The notes beneath the pieces are model-generated. The model saw nothing but the letters and a program-made list of their open reading frames with translations, ran no database searches and was not told where the DNA came from. DNA of 61,797 nt from Janibacter hoylei PVAS-1 (GTDB taxonomy: Bacteria; Actinomycetota; Actinomycetes; Actinomycetales; Dermatophilaceae). The translations under genes and the position numbers were made by a program. The stretch spans positions 30-61,826 of the forward strand of contig NZ_ALWX01000006.1 of assembly GCF_000297495.1 (NCBI RefSeq), read 5' to 3'. Shown here piece by piece: positions 36,838 through 44,928 of this stretch (within the stretch, counting starts at the first letter, position 1; the number at the start of each line of letters is the position of its first letter).

Positions 36838-38277
36838 TCAGTAGGCGAACTCGAGCGGCGCGTCGTCCTCGACGATGCGGGGCTGCTCGAAGGGCTCGGC
36901 GCCCTTGCGGATGGTGGCGAGCAGGAGCCGGACCTCGACGACGGCCAGGCCGCCGTAGAGGAGGGTGAAGACGATCATCGACGTCCACACGTCGGCGGTC
37001 CCGACCGAAGGGGAGACGGCCGTGTGCGTGGCCATCTCGCCGAAGACGACCCAGGGCTGGCGGCCGACCTCGGTGAAGATCCACCCGAAGCTGTGGCCGA
37101 GGACGGTGGCGATGGGGGTGAGGACGATGGGCGCCGCCACCCACCGCTGCATCGGGACGCGGTCCTTGCGGGTGGCCCACAGGACCCAGGCGCCGACGGC
37201 CATGGCGAAGAAGCCGGTGGCCATCATCAGGCGGAAGTTCCAGTAGGTCATCGCGATCGGCGGGACGTAGGTGTCGGCCTGGGTGAGCTCGCCGTCGGCG
37301 AAGGTGGCGCGGTACTCGTTCTCCAGGTCGACGATGCCGCGGACCTCGCCGTCCCACGAGCCGGTGCCGAGGAAGGAGAGCAGGCACGGGATCTCGATGA
37401 CGTGCGTGGGGTCCTCGCCGCCGAGGCCGGCGACGGTCAGCACGGAGAAGGGGGCGCACTCGCCCTTCGGCGGGGTGTCGTAGAGGGCCTCGGCCGCGGC
37501 CATCTTCATCGGCTGGACCTCGGTCATGACCTTGCCCTGCAGGTCGCCGCTGATGGCGACGCCGAGGCCGGCGACCAGGACGACGACGGCACCCAGGCGC
37601 GTCGCGTGCCGGTACATCCTGCGGTTGGTGGCGTCGCCTCCCTTCGTCGTGTGCCGGCGCAGCTGGAAGAGGCCGACGGACATGACCATGGCGCCGCCGA
37701 CGAGGTAGCAGGCGGTGATGACGTGGGGGAAGGCGACGAGCTGCACCGGGTTGGTGAGGATCGCGACGAAGTCGGCCATCTCGGCGCGGCCGGTCTCCTC
37801 GTTGATCCGGTAGCCGACGGGGTGCTGCATGAAGGAGTTGGCGGCGAGGATGAAGTACGCCGACAGCAGGGTGCCGACGTGCACGATCCACATGCAGGCC
37901 GCATGGAGTCGCTCGGGGATGCGGCCCCAGCCGAAGATCCACAGGCCGAGGAAGGTCGACTCGAGGAAGAAGGCGAGCAGGGCCTCCAGGGCCAGCGGAG
38001 CGCCGAAGATGTCGCCGACGAAGCGGCTGTAGGTCGACCAGTTCATCCCGAACTGGAACTCCTGCACGATGCCGGTGACCAGGCCGAGGGCGAAGTTGAT
38101 CGTGAAGAGCTTGCCGAGGAACTTCGCCATCCGCAGGTGGCCCTCGTCCCGCGTGCGGATCCATCGGGAGTGGTACCAGGCGACGATCGCGGAGAGCCCG
38201 ATCGTGATCGGCACGAAGAAGAAGTGGTAGACGGTGGTGATCGCGAACTGCCACCGTGCGAGGTCGAGGACGTCCAT
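36838..38277 (-). CDS. cydA: Cytochrome bd oxidase subunit I
   Basis: Haem-bearing subunit of 479 residues. Landmarks: the N-terminal DLARWQFAITTVYHFFFVPI with a haem b595 His, GMNWSTYSRFVGDIFG, the segment with haem ligand His and Met positions, and the short Q-loop form typical of actinobacteria. First gene of a six-gene operon that ends with a BlaI/M56 pair. A ribosome site (AAGGAA) lies between the start and the upstream dyad at 38289-38322. Confidence 0.95.
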   Translation of the reverse strand: MDVLDLARWQFAITTVYHFFFVPITIGLSAIVAWYHSRWIRTRDEGHLRMAKFLGKLFTINFALGLVTGIVQEFQFGMNWSTYSRFVGDIFGAPLALEALLAFFLESTFLGLWIFGWGRIPERLHAACMWIVHVGTLLSAYFILAANSFMQHPVGYRINEETGRAEMADFVAILTNPVQLVAFPHVITACYLVGGAMVMSVGLFQLRRHTTKGGDATNRRMYRHATRLGAVVVLVAGLGVAISGDLQGKVMTEVQPMKMAAAEALYDTPPKGECAPFSVLTVAGLGGEDPTHVIEIPCLLSFLGTGSWDGEVRGIVDLENEYRATFADGELTQADTYVPPIAMTYWNFRLMMATGFFAMAVGAWVLWATRKDRVPMQRWVAAPIVLTPIATVLGHSFGWIFTEVGRQPWVVFGEMATHTAVSPSVGTADVWTSMIVFTLLYGGLAVVEVRLLLATIRKGAEPFEQPRIVEDDAPLEFAY

Positions 38278-38288
38278 CCAAGTTCCTT

Positions 38289-38322
38289 CTACTACGTCGA
38301 TGAATACGACATGACGTAGTAG
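38289..38322. promoter_or_regulatory. Operator-like dyad upstream of cydA
   Basis: Perfect 10-bp arms CTACTACGTC (38289-38298) and GACGTAGTAG (38313-38322) with a 14-base centre. On the minus strand there is also a nested TACG...CGTA element around TCATGT. The dyad is AT-rich for this genome and ends 12 bases before the cydA ATG. TAC/GTA half-sites are typical of BlaI/MecI operators, and a BlaI-type gene is in the operon, so it is the prime candidate for the repressor site. Confidence 0.7.
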
Positions 38323-38366
38323 ATGCTACACCCGTCCCCGGTCCCTGAGTGGCCGCCGCATGCCAA

Positions 38367-38418
38367 GACCCCGGTCCCTGAGGAGCTTGCTCTGCAAGCG
38401 TCTCGAAGGGCCGGGGTC
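38367..38418. repeat. REP-like imperfect palindrome
   Basis: Element GGTCCCTGAGGAGC ... GCGTCTCGAAGGGCC inside outer arms GACCCCGG / CCGGGGTC, with inner arms GCTTGC / GCAAGC. A partial copy (CCCCGGTCCCTGAG) lies just upstream at about 38336. It lies between the cydA promoter and the 3' end of the PhoD gene. The same element recurs at 52674, 56729 and 60644. Confidence 0.8.
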
Positions 38419-38432
38419 CCGGTGGAGGCGAC

Positions 38433-40014
38433 TCAGCGCACGCGGTGCAGTCCCCGCTCGCGGTCGACGATCTCGAAGCTCGCCTGCGTGTAGGCCCGGG
38501 AGCCGCGGGTCGTCACCCTGTCGAGCGAGCGGAAGTCGGCGCGCAGCGAGTCCTTGGTGACGAGGGTGCGCACGTACCCGCGCTGGTTGCCGGAGAAGCG
38601 CAGGTGCGGGTTCCACGCCATGATCGGGTCCGACCAGGCGCCGTCGCCGTCGCCACCCGACGTGATCGACGTGGTGACGAGCTCGGTGCCGATGACCTCG
38701 CTGTCGGGGTCGGTGAAGTCGGCCTTGATGTCCGCGGCCCAGTGCTTGTGGACGTCGCCGGTGAGGACGACAGGGTTGCGCACGCCGGCGTCCTGCCAGG
38801 CGGCGGTGACGCGGTCGCGGGAGCCGGCGTAGCCGTCCCACGAGTCCATGCTGACGTTGTGGTCGTCGGTCGCCTCCTTGCCGTCGCGGGTGGCGAAGAA
38901 GACCTGCTGGCCGAGGAAGTCCCAGCGAGCACGGCTGCGGGAGAAGCCGTCTCGCAGCCAGGCCTCCTGCCGGTCGCCGGTGAGGGTGCGCGACGGGTCG
39001 TTGGCCTCGGCGCAGTTGGAGTCCCAGCCGTCGTCGCAGGCCTGGTCGTCGCGGTACTGCCGGGTGTCGAGCATGTGGAAGTTGGCCAGGCGCCCCCACG
39101 ACAGGCGCCGGAAGATCCGCATGTCCGGGCCGCTCGGGATCGAGGAGCGGCGCAGCGGCATGTTTTCGTAGTAGGCCCTGAAGGCATTGGCCCGCCGGGC
39201 GAGGAAGCGCTCGGGGGTGTCATTCCACTCCGGGGCCTTGGTGTCCTGCGGGATGCCGCCGGCCCCAGTTGTTGTCGACCTCGTGGTCGTCCCAGACGAC
39301 GAGCCAGGGGGCGATCGCGTGGGCGCTCTGCAGGTCGGGGTCGGTCTTGTACTGGGCGTGCCGCAGCCGGTAGCCCTCGAGGGTGACGGTCTCCTCGCCG
39401 GCGTGGGTGCGGGTGGCGGTCGGGTTGGGCTTGCCCTCGTACTGGTAGTCGCCGAGGTGCAGCACGATGTCGGGCTCGTCGTCGGCGAGGTAGCGGTAGG
39501 CGGTGAAGTAGCCGGCCTCGTAGTGGGCGCAGCTGGCGAAGGACATCGCGAGCGCGGACGGCATCTCGCCCTGAGCCGGGGCCGTGCGGGTGCGACCGAC
39601 CGGGCTGAGGTGCCCGTCGACCTTGAAGCGGTACCAGTACTCCCGCCCGGGCCGCAGCCCGTCGACCTCGACGTGGACGGCGTGGGCGTCGGCGGCGCGG
39701 GCCCGGACGGTGCCGCGGTCGACGGGGCGACGCATCTGCGGGTTGTCGGCGACCTGCCACTGCACCTGGACGTCGCGTCGCGGCATGCCGCCCCGCCCGT
39801 CGGCGGCGAGCGGCTCGATGGCCAGGCGGGTCCACAGGACGACGCCCGTGGGGGTCGGGTCGCCGGAGGCGATGCCGAGCTCGAAGGGGGAGACCCGCAC
39901 CGGGCCGGTGGCGACGAGGAGCGGGGAGGGGGCCGCGGTGGCGACCGCGGAGGTGGTGGCGATGGTGCCGGCGGCGAGACCGCCGGCGAGGACGTGGCGA
40001 CGCGAGAGGGTCAT
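38433..40014 (-). CDS. phoD: PhoD-like alkaline phosphatase, apparent frameshift
   Basis: Secreted phosphodiesterase/phosphatase of about 526 residues. A Tat signal (LSRRHVLAGGLAAGTIA) covers about 1-31, followed by the PhoD N-terminal beta domain and the metal-binding catalytic domain (LHLGDYQYEG, VWDDHEVDNNW, and VLTGDVHKHW near the C-terminus). The frame breaks after DNNW; removing one base of the four-C run at 39263-39266 restores AGGIPQDTKAPEWND and the rest. Start ATG 40014 directly begins the Tat signal. Probably supports phosphate scavenging; no Pho box was recognised. Confidence 0.88.
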
Positions 40015-40114
40015 GGGCCGACGCTCTCGTGCCCGCGTGAACTCGCTGGTCCGTCGGTGTGAACCCGGCTGCCCCCGCACATGATCCGGGCGTGAAGAGC
40101 AGGTCAGCGGATGG

Positions 40115-41386
40115 TCAGGCCCGGGAGACCCGGTACCGCGCGAAGGCGGGGACGGCGGCGGAGGCGAGCAGGGTCAGCACGATGACGAGCACGCCGCCGG
40201 CGATGGTCGTCGCGGCCGCACCGAGCTGGCCGGCGGCCAGGCCGTGGAGCACGTCTGCGACGCGCGGACCGCCGGCGACGACGACGATGAAGACTCCCTG
40301 GAGCCGACCGCGCATCGCGTCGGTCGCGGCCGTCTGCAGCATCGACGAGCGGAAGGCCGCCGAGGCGACATCCGCCGCACCGCCCGCGGCGAAGAAGATC
40401 ACGGCGACCGCGAGCCACAGCCCGGCGCTCCCGTCGGCGAGGGCGACGGCGATGCCGAAGCCGGCGATCGCGCCACCCCACACGAGGATCGCGACGATGA
40501 CGGCCAGGCCCTGACGCTCCACCCGCGAGACCCACCCCGACATCACCCCACCGAGGAAGGCTCCGGCCGGCATGGCCGCGAAGAGCAGGGCGAAGGCCAC
40601 GCCCCCTTCGGCCGGGCCACCGAAGTCGAGGTGCGCCATCTCGGGGATCAGCGCACGCGGCATGCCGAAGACCATCGCGATGAGGTCGACGACGAAGGAC
40701 ATGAGGAGCACCGGCTGGGTCGCCAGATAGACGAAGCCGTCGACCACCGACCGCAGACCGGGGGTGGACCCGGCCGCTTGCTCCACGGGCAGCGGCGGCA
40801 GCGAGATGACCGCCCACAGGGTCGCGAAGAGGCAGATCGTGTCGACGAGGTAGAGCCACGAAAACCCGAGCAGCGGGATGAGCGCACCACCGACGAGGGG
40901 CCCGGCGATGGCACCCCCGGTGAAGACCGTCATCCCGAGCGTGTTGGCGGCGGGCAGCAGCTCGGGCGGCAGGATGCGCGGGTAGACGGCCGATCGGGTC
41001 GGCTGGTTGACCGCGAAGAAGGCCTGCTGCAGGGCGAAGATCGTGAGCAGCAGCCAGACGTTGGTGTTGCCGAGGGCCGCCTGCACGAAGAAGAGGGCCG
41101 ACGTGATGATCAGGCCCCACGTCGTCACCGTGAGGATCCGCCGCCGGTCGAAGTGGTCGGCGAGCGAGCCGCCGTAGAGCCCGAAGACGACGAGCGGCAC
41201 GAGCCCGAAGACGCCGGTGAGCCCGACGTAGGCGCTCGACCCGGTCATCGAGTAGATCTGCGCGGGCACCGTGACGACCGTCAGCTGCGCCCCGATGACC
41301 GTGACGATCTGCGCGGTGAAGAGCCGTCGGTATGCCGGGACCTGCAGGGGGCGGGTGTCGGCCAGCAGGCCCCGGAGGCGACGCAC
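40115..41386 (-). CDS. Major facilitator superfamily transporter
   Basis: Membrane transporter of 423 residues with about 12 hydrophobic segments. The motif GSLADHFDRRRIL after the second segment is the MFS loop 2-3 signature. The segment VNQPTRSAVYPRILPPELLP is characteristic of the MFS_3 (enterobactin exporter-like) group. The substrate is unknown. No regulator is adjacent. Confidence 0.88.
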   Translation of the reverse strand: MRRLRGLLADTRPLQVPAYRRLFTAQIVTVIGAQLTVVTVPAQIYSMTGSSAYVGLTGVFGLVPLVVFGLYGGSLADHFDRRRILTVTTWGLIITSALFFVQAALGNTNVWLLLTIFALQQAFFAVNQPTRSAVYPRILPPELLPAANTLGMTVFTGGAIAGPLVGGALIPLLGFSWLYLVDTICLFATLWAVISLPPLPVEQAAGSTPGLRSVVDGFVYLATQPVLLMSFVVDLIAMVFGMPRALIPEMAHLDFGGPAEGGVAFALLFAAMPAGAFLGGVMSGWVSRVERQGLAVIVAILVWGGAIAGFGIAVALADGSAGLWLAVAVIFFAAGGAADVASAAFRSSMLQTAATDAMRGRLQGVFIVVVAGGPRVADVLHGLAAGQLGAAATTIAGGVLVIVLTLLASAAVPAFARYRVSRA

Positions 41387-41407
41387 CGCGTCACCCTACG
41401 CCAGGTG

Positions 41408-41818
41408 TTAGCCAGGCTCGCCGGGCGCTTCCGTATGCCAAGCGAAGGTGTCGTCGCTTGGAAGTGGGGCAGCTTGGGGACGTTCATTGCGCAGCAGGGA
41501 TAGCTTGCCGTTCTTCAGGCGCCGCAATCGGACACTTTGAGGTGGACTGATTCCGGCAGCCAAGGCCTCGTGCAATAGATCGCCAATCAACCAGATCACT
41601 TCCTTCTCAACTGACCGGGAGCGGCGACCCAAGCCGTTGAGAGGATCGCACATCACTTGGTCGATCCATTCCTCGACGAACCCTTCTGGAAGTTCGAGCG
41701 AAACGCTCTGTGGGGAAGTGGCCTCCTCCACCGGAACATCAACAATGAAGGAGCCATCCCTCTCGGCAGGGCGCCAATGAAGCCCGGTCGCGTCGAGAAT
41801 TCTACCGGAGGCGCTCAT
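41408..41818 (-). CDS. Hypothetical protein in lower-GC island
   Basis: Protein of 136 residues with no recognised family: a beta-type N-terminal half (DATGLHWRPAERDGSFIVDV) and a helical C-terminal half (EVIWLIGDLLHEALAAGI). Base composition is about 55% GC, far below its neighbours, and codon use includes many A- or T-ending codons, which suggests transfer from elsewhere. Its ATG overlaps the stop of an upstream 80-codon frame (ATGA). No ribosome site is seen, consistent with coupling. Confidence 0.6.
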   Translation of the reverse strand: MSASGRILDATGLHWRPAERDGSFIVDVPVEEATSPQSVSLELPEGFVEEWIDQVMCDPLNGLGRRSRSVEKEVIWLIGDLLHEALAAGISPPQSVRLRRLKNGKLSLLRNERPQAAPLPSDDTFAWHTEAPGEPG

Positions 41819-42057
41819 TGTTTTGGGCAGTGAGTCGATGCCGGGAAAACCGTTGTTACCCGTCGTGTTTTCATTATTGTAAGAAAGTCGGGTCGAAGTG
41901 CATCGGCGGCGCCGGCCCCGAACAGGGTGATTCCAATCGCGACCATTGCCGACAGGGGCGACCTGAAAATCATGGTGTTTTTGCGCCGAAGGCCCGCGGC
42001 GTCCATTGTTCCCAGCGTCATGTGAAAACCATGCTGCTCGCCAACTGATTCTGTCAT
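41815..42057 (-). CDS. Hypothetical small protein with one hydrophobic segment
   Basis: Open frame of 80 codons coupled to the 136-residue gene by a 4-base ATGA overlap. One hydrophobic stretch (SAMVAIGITLFGAGAADAL, about residues 35-53) and a basic C-terminus. The GC content is close to 50%, the lowest in the window. No ribosome site and no homologue recognised; internal ATGs at residues 13 and 29 are alternative starts. The overlap is the main support; it may be a remnant. Confidence 0.35.
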   Translation of the reverse strand: MTESVGEQHGFHMTLGTMDAAGLRRKNTMIFRSPLSAMVAIGITLFGAGAADALRPDFLTIMKTRRVTTVFPASTHCPKQ

Positions 42058-42079
42058 GGGTTACACGGGTTTGACCCTG

Positions 42080-42898
42080 TCAGCCGAGCTCGGCGACCGC
42101 CTCGGCGACCTTCTCGTGCTCGGCCCGCAGCCGCTTGAGGAAGTCCTTGGTCCGCGCGTGATGCGGGTTGTTGATGACCTCCCTGGGCGCGCCCTGCTCG
42201 ACGACGACCCCGCCGTCCATGAAGACGACCCGGTCGGCGACGTCACGGGCGAAGGCCATCTCGTGGGTGACGACGATCATCGTCATGCCCTGGGCGGCGA
42301 GGTCGCGCATGACCTCGAGGACCTCGCCGACGAGCTCGGGGTCGAGCGCCGACGTCGGCTCGTCGAAGAGCATGAGCTTGGGCTGCATCGCCAGGGCCCG
42401 GGCGATGGCCACCCGCTGCTGCTGGCCGCCGGAGAGCTGCCCCGGGTAGGCGCTCGACTTGTCACCCAGGCCCACCTTGTCGAGCAGCTCGAGGGCCTCG
42501 GCGCGCACCTCGGCCTTCGACCGTCCCTGCACCCGGACGGGCGCCTCCATGACGTTCTCGAGTGCCGTCATGTGCGGGAAGAGGTTGAACCGCTGGAAGA
42601 CCATGCCGATCTCCCGGCGCTGGGCGGCGATCTCCTTGTCCTTCAGGCGAAAGAGCTTGCGGCCCCCCTTCGCCTGCTTCTCCCGGTAGCCCATGAGCTC
42701 GTCGTCGACGAAGATCCGTCCGGCCTGGATGTCCTCGAGCTGGTTGATGCACCGCAGGAAGGTCGTCTTGCCCGAGCCCGAGGGCCCGAGGAGGCAGACG
42801 ACCTCGCCGGGGGAGACCTCCATGTCGATGCCCTTGAGCACCTCGTTGCTGCCGTAGGACTTGCGCACCTGGACCGCGCGCACGACTGGCCGGCTCAC
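42080..42898 (-). CDS. Polar amino acid ABC transporter ATP-binding protein
   Basis: ATPase of 272 residues of the GlnQ/HisP group. Walker [17 protein letters not shown]-loop [13 protein letters not shown], signature [15 protein letters not shown], Walker [15 protein letters not shown] and H-loop VVTHEM. The segment between Walker A and the Q-loop carries a basic insertion ([18 protein letters not shown]), seen in a subset of such ATPases. It starts with GTG overlapping the permease stop (GTGA). Last gene of an SBP-permease-ATPase operon. Confidence 0.93.
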   Translation of the reverse strand: MSRPVVRAVQVRKSYGSNEVLKGIDMEVSPGEVVCLLGPSGSGKTTFLRCINQLEDIQAGRIFVDDELMGYREKQAKGGRKLFRLKDKEIAAQRREIGMVFQRFNLFPHMTALENVMEAPVRVQGRSKAEVRAEALELLDKVGLGDKSSAYPGQLSGGQQQRVAIARALAMQPKLMLFDEPTSALDPELVGEVLEVMRDLAAQGMTMIVVTHEMAFARDVADRVVFMDGGVVVEQGAPREVINNPHHARTKDFLKRLRAEHEKVAEAVAELG

Positions 42899-43851
42899 TT
42901 GCCGCCTCCGATCGTCAGACCCATGAGGCGGGTCCGGTTGGTGTCGGTCTTCGCCTGCTTCGACGTGTTGCCGTAGCCGCGGCCGAAGTGCCGCTCGAGG
43001 AAGTACTGCCCGATCATGAGGACCGACGTGATGACGAGGTACCAGAGGCACGCGGCCATGAGCGTCGGCATGATCTTCAGCGTCCGGTTGCCGATGGCCT
43101 GGGCCTGGAAGAAGAGCTCGGTGCTCAGCGGTAGCGCCATGAGCAGCGAGGTGTCCTTGAGCATCGCGATGGTCTCGTTGCCCGTCGGCGGGATGATGAC
43201 GCGCATCGCCTGCGGCAGGATGACGCGCCGCATCGACAGGCTCGGCTTCATGCCGAGCGCGGCCGCGGCCTCACGCTGCCCCTCGTCGACCGACATGATG
43301 CCGGCGCGGGCGATCTCGGCCATGTAGGCGGCCTCGGACAGGCCCATCGCGATGATGCCCCAGATGAGGGTGCTGCTGATCTGGTTGACGTTGAAGGTGA
43401 AGAGCGTCAGGTCGCTGCTCATCCCGAGCCAGCCGGCGAGCTGCTGGCTGAAGGGGAAGGGCCCGATGTCGAACCTCGGGTAGAGGTAGCCGATGCCGGT
43501 GCCGAAGAGGACGACGAGCACCAGGCGCGGGATGCCGCGGAAGAACCACGTGTAGAGGAAGCCGACGAACTTCAGCACCGGGTTGTCCGACAGGCGCATG
43601 ACGCCGATGACGATGCCGAGCGTCACGCCGATGAGCATGGACCCGATCGTCGCGAGGATCGTGCCCTTGACGAGCCCCTCGAGCACCGGGCTGTAGTTCA
43701 TCACCTGGAAGGCGAAGGGCCAGTCCCACCGCGGGTTGGTGACGAAGCTGGAGATGATCATCGCGAAGACGATCGCGATGACGACCAGGGCGACCCAGCG
43801 CCCCGGGTGGCGGACCGGGACGGCGTCGATGGGGCCGGCGTCCTCGGACAC
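42895..43851 (-). CDS. Polar amino acid ABC transporter permease
   Basis: Membrane protein of 318 residues (from GTG 43851) with five or six segments and the HisM/GlnP-type motif [22 protein letters not shown] that contacts the ATPase. One permease gene only, so it should act as a homodimer. A longer N-terminus is possible: an ATG at 43912 overlaps the upstream stop as TGATG, and one surplus base in the seven-C run at 43861-43867 would put it in frame. Either the hairpin there is an intercistronic attenuator or the gene carries one more sequence error. Confidence 0.88.
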   Translation of the reverse strand: MSEDAGPIDAVPVRHPGRWVALVVIAIVFAMIISSFVTNPRWDWPFAFQVMNYSPVLEGLVKGTILATIGSMLIGVTLGIVIGVMRLSDNPVLKFVGFLYTWFFRGIPRLVLVVLFGTGIGYLYPRFDIGPFPFSQQLAGWLGMSSDLTLFTFNVNQISSTLIWGIIAMGLSEAAYMAEIARAGIMSVDEGQREAAAALGMKPSLSMRRVILPQAMRVIIPPTGNETIAMLKDTSLLMALPLSTELFFQAQAIGNRTLKIMPTLMAACLWYLVITSVLMIGQYFLERHFGRGYGNTSKQAKTDTNRTRLMGLTIGGGK

Positions 43852-43856
43852 GGGGG

Positions 43857-43890
43857 CGGTCCCCCCCTTCGCCTGCCGAAGGGGGGACCG
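43857..43890. terminator. Hairpin between binding-protein and permease genes
   Basis: Near-perfect inverted repeat: CGGTCCCCCCCTTCG, a 5-base loop, CGAAGGGGGGACCG. It consists of an inverted pair of the CGAAGGG motif. Lying between the binding-protein stop and the GTG start of the permease, it could lower expression of the membrane genes relative to the binding protein. Confidence 0.5.
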
Positions 43891-43911
43891 CCGCGTCGTT
43901 CGTGCTGGACA

Positions 43912-44802
43912 TCAGGGGTTGACGGCGAACTCGTCGATGCCGCCGGACTCGTTGCCCCAGTTCTTGAGGATGGCCTCGTACGAGCCGTCCTCCTTCATGC
44001 TCGTGAAGGCAGCGGCGATGGCCTCGCCGAACTCCTCCTGGTCCTTCGGGATGACGATGCCGTAGGGGGCGGAGTCGTAGATGTCGCCGAGGGCCTCGAG
44101 CTCCTCGCCCTGCTGCTTGACGGCGTAGAGGCTGATCGGGGAGTCGGCGGCCATGGCCTCGGTCTTGCCGGAGACGAGGCTCGCGGTGACCTTGGACTGC
44201 TCCTGCTCGACGACGATCTTGATCTTCTCGTCGCACTTCTTGTTGAGCTCGGTCAGCTCGTCGAACTGGACGGTGCCCTTCTGCACGCCGACGGTGGCGC
44301 CGCACGGGTCCTTGGGGTCGACCTTGCCGGGGTTGCCCTTCGTCGTGACCCACTGGGTGCCGGCGTCGAAGTAGCTGATCATGTTGACCTGCTTCTTGCG
44401 CTCGTCGTTGATCGTGAAGGAGCTGACCGCGACGTCGTACTTCTCGGAGGTCACGCCGAGGATCAGCGAGTCGAAGGAGGCATTGCTCCACTTCGTCTCC
44501 AGGCCCATCTTGGCGGCGGCCGCGTTGAAGAGGTCGACGTCCATGCCCTCGACGGTCTTGCCGTCGTCACCGAGGAACTCGTTGGGCGCGTAAGAGGCGT
44601 CCGAGCCGATGTTGAGCGTGCCCGCGCTCTTGATGTCTTCCGGGACGAGCTTGGCCACCTCGTCGTCCACGGTGACCTCCTGGGCGGCCGAGGACTCGCC
44701 GCCACCGGCGTCGGTGCCCTCGAGGCTGTCGGACCCGCAGGCGGTCAGGGCGCTCGCGCCGAGCGCGAGCGTGGCGAAGAGAGCGACGTGGGCACGGCGC
44801 AT
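43912..44802 (-). CDS. Amino acid ABC transporter substrate-binding lipoprotein
   Basis: Lipoprotein of 296 residues anchored outside the membrane; binds a polar amino acid or similar. The signal peptide ends in lipobox SALTAC (about Cys22). The SBP_bac_3 domain shows LNIGSDASYAPNEFLG at the ligand cleft and MDVDLFNAAAAKMGLETKW. The ATG at 44802 has a GGAGG site six bases upstream; an ATG two codons earlier is too close to it. First gene of the transporter operon. The substrate cannot be told. Confidence 0.93.
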   Translation of the reverse strand: MRRAHVALFATLALGASALTACGSDSLEGTDAGGGESSAAQEVTVDDEVAKLVPEDIKSAGTLNIGSDASYAPNEFLGDDGKTVEGMDVDLFNAAAAKMGLETKWSNASFDSLILGVTSEKYDVAVSSFTINDERKKQVNMISYFDAGTQWVTTKGNPGKVDPKDPCGATVGVQKGTVQFDELTELNKKCDEKIKIVVEQEQSKVTASLVSGKTEAMAADSPISLYAVKQQGEELEALGDIYDSAPYGIVIPKDQEEFGEAIAAAFTSMKEDGSYEAILKNWGNESGGIDEFAVNP

Positions 44803-44871
44803 GGTCATCCTCCAGGTGTGCAGAAGGGGCACTGGATGCGTGCCCGGTGCCGGTCATCGTGCCACCGAGCC

Positions 44872-44901
44872 GGTCGCGGCGGGGAGCACCCCGCCGCGAC
44901 C
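44872..44901. terminator. Terminator after the SBP-VWA gene
   Basis: Perfect 13-bp inverted repeat GGTCGCGGCGGGG / CCCCGCCGCGACC with a 4-base loop, just downstream of the minus-strand gene that ends at 44929. Confidence 0.85.
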
Positions 44902-44928
44902 TTGACCCAGTCGTGACTCGTGCGCCGC

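Noticed and set aside
41818-42048. Plus-strand frame of 76 codons in the low-GC island
   Set aside because: Antisense to the coupled minus-strand pair, with no ribosome site or recognisable domain; the minus-strand pair has the overlap in its favour, though support for both is weak.
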